A stretch of 64,000 nt of DNA, taken from Mesostigma viride. Lineage: Eukaryota > Streptophyta > Mesostigmatophyceae > Mesostigmatales > Mesostigmataceae. The stretch lies in the NCBI GenBank assembly GCA_009746045.1, contig RPFO01000264.1, positions 372,001-436,000 on the forward strand, written 5' to 3'. Below the pieces are notes generated by a model, which worked only from the letters and a program-made list of their open reading frames with translations, made no database searches and was not told the DNA's origin. This document shows positions 60,008 to 64,000 of this stretch, piece after piece (the stretch's first letter is position 1; every line of letters starts with the position of its first letter). The translations under genes and the position numbers were made by a program.

Positions 60008-62407
60008 TCAGTGATGCCTTTTCCGCGATGGAGGGGCGGGGGGCGGTGGGCGGGGGGCGCTGCGAGCACGCATGCGTTCATCATCAAAGTTGCTGTGAGT
60101 CGTGAGACGAGTATGCTGAGTGGCTGCATAATGTCCCTCAGCATAATGGGGCCTATCTGGCTCCCTCATGGCGGCATAACGGTAAGCGCCCTGCAAGGGC
60201 TCACCGTGGGCCATATAATAGGAGTCATAAAGCTCGTACAGGCCATGCGATTCATCTTGCCAATCCAGCTTCCTTGCCTCATCGATCGCGGGTGCGCGCG
60301 TGCGCGGCTCTGGCTCATCTTGCCAATCCAGCTTCCTTGCCCCATCGATCGCGGGTGCGCGCTTGCGCGGCTCTGGCTCACGGCGTGCCGGCTGCCATTC
60401 TGCCCCCTGCATGCCGGTGAAGCCTTCACGTTGCCGCGATGTGGGAGGCGCAGCAGGAATGGTCGGCCGGTGAATCTCCGTGCCGCGGCTTGAGGTTGGA
60501 GCACATTCAACAGGCGTGCATGGCACTCGTTCCCTTTCCAAAGCATCAACCCTCTCCGTCAGGGATTTGACCTGTTCCTTCAGCTTCGCAGTCGCGGGGT
60601 TCTCTGGGGCGGCAGCCGGCTTTGCACGCGCTGCCAATGATGATTGGCACTTGGAAACCTTTGCATTCAAATCAGCGATCTGCATAGCCACAGACGGCGG
60701 CGCCTTCTTCCTCCCTTGCTTCGCTTGAAACCCCACCCAGTCCTTCAGCTCTGCGATTGCTGCCTGTGCTGCTTGCAACCCCTGAGTAAGGGGCGCTAGC
60801 CACCTTGCCGGGGGAGCTGCCGGGGGAGGCTCTGCCGGGGGAGCTGCTGGCATCGCACTCTCGGACGGTGCTGACTTTGCTGCGCGAGGCGGCAGTGCCT
60901 TCCCGCCCTGGTATTCAAGCTGGCGTGCAGGGCGCAAGCTCCGCTGGCCCCCCCCCCCCGCCGCCTTCGAGGCGCGCTTCTTGGGCTTGACGGGTGATGT
61001 TTGTTCCTCGCTGCCATCGTCACCCCCCCCTTCCCCATCATTGTGCTCCTCCTCCACCTCCTCTTCATCCTCCAGGTCATAGCTGGCATCGCCCCCGCTT
61101 TCATCTTCATCTTCATCTTCATCGGATGGAGCAGGCGGGACGACAGCGAGCACCTGAATTGTAAACATGCACGCATACAGAGATTGACATTTTACATCAA
61201 CAATACTTGGAAATTAATGTTTTATGGTGCTTACAAATAGAGTGCTCCTGATGGTGTCTTCTAGTATGCACATTGATCATATGCGCCAGTGTGGTTTGCG
61301 CTCGGCTGCGGTTGGATTGCGCATGGCATGTTCTAGCATATGAATGTCAACAATGCAAAACCGATCTGAGATACTTACAAGATAGCCCTGCCCGGTGGTC
61401 TTGTTGGTCGCGCTCCTTAACTGGTTGATGCGCGACTCCTGGCGGGTAAACACTGACGTGATGTCCGCCATGGCATCCGCCAAGGTAGTACTCGAATGGC
61501 AATGTAATTCGGCGGTGGCGGCAGGGTCAACCGTCAAGTTATATGGTCGGCACCACGCTACACGGATTTCACCGGAGGCGAATGAGGTAACCGTCCATTC
61601 TCCTTCCTCGCAGCTGTAAATGGGACGCACCAACGCCACAAAGGACTGGTACTCATGGCCAGTGCTGGCTGCCCTCACACAAGCGAGTCCGAGGATGACA
61701 AGCCGCACAACGGTGTTGCCCGTGGGAGTGGCACGCAGGTCACGCATTAGCTCAGGATCCGCATGACTGCAGATGTCACCGATGGAGAACGACGTCACCT
61801 TGGCGGTGCTACGAGAGCCAGCCTTTTTGCACGAAACATACAGCGGAGGCCAGTCACTCTTGGTGTCTAGTTGGGCCAGGGAATCCTTTTCATCAGACAG
61901 CGTGTAGAAGTTGTGAGCTCGTGTGATGTTGTGCTCTGGAACGGTTATCTGAGGAATACCGTTGATGAACCTGCTGTTGGTTGGAAAACCCTTGCCCACG
62001 TCGAGCATGTGAAGCACAACTGGCTTGGCCGCAGTAGCACCCCGGGATGCAATCGAGAGGCTGCCGGCTCCCTTCACGAGCACCCCCAAATATCCCAGAT
62101 ACTTGACGAGGCACTTCTGCGCAACTGGGTCCTGCGATGGTGCCTGAGATTTCCGGTCGGTTTCCTCATCCGAAGCACCGGAGGCATTCATTCTATGAAG
62201 TTCATTGACTGCTCCCCTGACGTACACGTTTGATGCCCTTTTCTTCTGTTCTTCATCACCTACAGCGCCCACTGATACAGGGCCTGTATCCATTGTGTCC
62301 TCTTGCCCCGGTGGTGCTACTGCGTCCTTGTCACTGGCATGCTCCACATGTCCGGCATTCCCGCCTTTGTTTTCATAACCTGCCTGCGGCTGCGCGCCGC
62401 TAGCCAT
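60008..62407 (-). CDS. Two-exon gene of unknown function (724 residues)
   Basis: Exon 1 is 62407-61379 (343 codons, ATG at 62407) and exon 2 is 61153-60008 (ends TAA or similar after KRHH). The intron, 61154-61378 (225 bp), has ctt|GTAAGTAT at the 5' end and TTTACAATTCAG|gtg at the 3' end; phase 0, joining GQGYL to VLAVV. Exon 1 holds a possible globular domain (KYLGYLGVLVKGAGSL, PLYVSCKKAGSRSTAK, VVRLVILGLACVRAA, GEIRVAWCRPYNLTVD). Exon 2 is disordered: acidic Asp/Glu run, Lys/Ala- and Pro-rich parts, one coiled coil (LKEQVKSLTERVDALERE) and a repeated RAPAID.ARKLDWQDE block. No transposase motif recognised. Inverted 8-bp minisatellites flank it. Confidence 0.7.
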
Positions 62408-62523
62408 TCTCAGCTATCCGGATTTCCGAACTACGCCAATACCTGGCCAGAATGGCTGAAAATTTCCACGAAATGCATCCAAGTGCACGAATTATTGAGT
62501 CGGTGGTGGCACGGTGGTGGTGG

Positions 62524-62576
62524 CACGGTGCAACGGTGCAACGGTGCAACGGTGCAACGGTGCAACGGTGCAACGG
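62524..62576. repeat. 8-bp minisatellite (ggtgcaac)n, inverse of the 59.3-kb array
   Basis: About six copies of ggtgcaac; the reverse complement of gttgcacc. Confidence 0.9.
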
Positions 62577-62730
62577 CCAGTGATTGGCCCGTTGCTGATT
62601 TTGTGATATGCGCCTAGTAAAAATTGGCCGCAAATCTTGTGCCCACGTGCGACCGGACGAATTTGCGGCCAATTTTTACTAGGCTGCATGTCAGCAAATC
62701 AGGAACGGGCCAATCACTGGCCGTTGCACC
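62568..62730. repeat. Fold-back inverted repeat with 25-bp loop
   Basis: Arms 62568-62635 and 62661-62730 are near-perfect inverted repeats (gccagtgattggccc / gggccaatcactggc; cctagtaaaaattggccgca / its complement), with a loop at 62636-62660. Both arms end in the gttgcacc minisatellite; (gttgcacc)n continues to 62747. Looks like a fold-back/MITE-type element or the joined ends of two elements. Confidence 0.85.
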
Positions 62731-62789
62731 GTTGCACCGTTGCACCACCAAATTTTACTCCAGAATGCCCGTCTTTACATGTAGGGGAT

Positions 62790-62957
62790 AATGAACCAGC
62801 GATGGAAGCAAGGGGATAATGAACCAGCGATGGAAGCACCAGCGATGGAAGTGATGGAAGCGATGGAAGCGATGGAAGCGGGAGGGGGAGGGGGAGGGGA
62901 GGGGGAGGGGGAGGGGGAGGGGAGGGGGAGGGGGAGGGGAGGGGGAGGGGCGGCCGT
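62790..62957. repeat. gatggaagc repeats and (gggag)n purine tract
   Basis: 62798-62880 has about eight gatggaagc units and a 26-bp direct repeat (aggggataatgaaccagc). 62881-62957 is an uninterrupted G/A tract of ggggga units. Confidence 0.9.
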
Positions 62958-62982
62958 ATAATATTATGCAGTTCCTAAAGCC

Positions 62983-63815
62983 ATGTATTACGCAGTTCCT
63001 AAAGCCATGAAGGGCCTGGGCATTATGGAGCCCGATGCGGGGGCGCAGGTTTTTGGAATGCTATTCTCGCTGCTTGTCCTGGTGGTCGTGTTGCTCGTCA
63101 TGGCGAGACGAGGGCTCCGTCTTAGCGCTGCCGCCGTCTTAGCGAAATGCACCACGGATGCGTCCTGTGCTGCGGCACTTAGCAGGGACTGGGACTGTGG
63201 GTGTGGCCGCCATTGTTTGCGAAGCGTGCATTTCGAGGAGATAAGAGCGATGAGGGCAGACTTTTGGTCCAAGCCGAAGCAGGCGGATCGGAAACATTTG
63301 ATATCGAACCAGCTAATTACCAAGCGGGTCAGAAAGAAGATGAAATTCCGGGGAGCTTGCGTCACAAACGCAGTCGAGACGAGGGCTTCCTTTTCGCAGT
63401 GGATGGCTACGTTACTTACCCAGCTGATAGGCATCAGCCAGAGTCGGCAACCCCGTTTCGGCATCGCATGTGTGAAGCCGCTTTCCGCCGTGCTTTGTAT
63501 ATCAACCCCAATATGTGGCACGCGGCTGTCAAGGAGACAACCCGCCCTCGACCTTTGCCTGGCGATCGTGATTTGGAGTCCGGCTTGGGTAGCACTGCTG
63601 GACGGCGCATTGGGGTATCCCGGTCATTGTCTGCCAAGATTGGGGAGGCCAAGGCGCTTTGTGAGCTGTGGATTCGGCGTTGGTTCTGCCCAGCAGTTGA
63701 GAAGGATCCCCGGGATGGCGCCAGCATCATTGAGCAACCGTGCAAGAAGACTTTATACTCGGACTACACTGCTGTTGCGTGCCCGACCCTTGGAACGGGC
63801 GCAACAATGGAATAA
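62983..63815 (+). pseudogene. Cys-containing gene, probably transposon-derived (frameshift or unspliced)
   Basis: First part (ATG 62983 or 63007) contains a hydrophobic segment (FGMLFSLLVLVVVLLVMAR) and CGCGRHCLRSVHFEEIRAMR followed by DFWSKPKQADRKHLISNQL. In another frame (from ~63365) come FLFAVDGYVTYPADRH, FRHRMCEAAFRRALYINPNM and CELWIRRWFCPAVEKD up to TAA near 63813. The two parts resemble consecutive blocks of a family of transposon-like proteins in algae and animals (C..C..CL then an F/W...L block, then an MCEAAF-like block); I cannot name it. A one-base shift or a missed intron between 63330 and 63390 would join them. The gene may continue past the edge. Confidence 0.4.
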
Positions 63816-64000
63816 ATTATGTATTTTGGCTTGTTGTCATAGTCCGTAGGACTTTGGGACTCATTTCGGGACGTAATTTGGGAATTGTCCCTTGGTCAGG
63901 ACTTTTGTATGGAACTATGATAGTTTGTGTGATTCGGACTAGTTATTTTGGGCCTAGGTTGATGTATGAGATCTTCTACTAGGGGCCGGCGCAGTCGCGC
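63816..64000. other. Right edge, nothing recognised
   Basis: An ORF (63740-63982, plus) crosses this stretch but lacks recognisable motifs. Confidence 0.5.

Overview
The window is eukaryotic, repeat-derived DNA: a 'Russian doll' of nested LTR retrotransposons with one LINE, several non-coding insertions and, at the right end, one intron-containing gene. I see no rRNA, tRNA, bacterial operon or CRISPR. The mix (plant-type copia elements with TGTTGG...CCAACA LTRs and initiator-Met-type primer sites, a LINE with a restriction-like endonuclease, a GT-AG intron, GC-rich coding DNA) suggests an alga or other plant-lineage protist with a large repeat-rich genome. The species cannot be named from sequence alone.

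Names used below. R1 (<1-7021) and R6 (27845-35061) are conventional Ty1/copia elements. R2, R3, R4, R5, R8 and R9 belong to a second lineage, called 'HxDD' here. Its domain order is gag - integrase - aspartic protease - RT - RNase H. The RT box is HGDD or HADD instead of YxDD, the protease motif is DTQA or DTNS instead of D[ST]G, and the LTRs run AGTT...AACT instead of TG...CA. R7 is a plus-strand gag fragment of another retroelement.

Nesting, mostly supported by 5-bp target duplications and reading-frame continuity across each junction: R7 gag is split by R8 (37206-57635, TSD ctcat). R8 is split by R9 (46665-54149), by a 4-kb tandem array T (41049-45056, flanked by ccttg) and by a 5'-truncated LINE (45113-46163, 15-bp TSD). 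R5 lies in the 5' part of R7. R5 gag is split by R6 (TSD ggctt), and its integrase is cut by R2. R2 in turn holds R4 (19175-25328, TSD gagat) in the integrase-protease linker, R3 (7947-18247, TSD taaca) in RT, and R1 in RNase H. R1 carries a 2.1-kb insertion, I1; R6 carries a 0.78-kb TIR element. Every LTR element except R7 is on the minus strand.

The right end (57.8-64 kb) has microsatellites, an 8-bp minisatellite in inverted orientation on either side of a two-exon gene (60008-62407, minus), a fold-back hairpin, and part of a cysteine-containing gene on the plus strand. Functionally the window is the coding content of selfish elements: gag capsid proteins with zinc knuckles, integrases, proteases, RT/RNase H, plus unexplained extra ORFs between the 5' LTR and gag in R3, R8 and R9.
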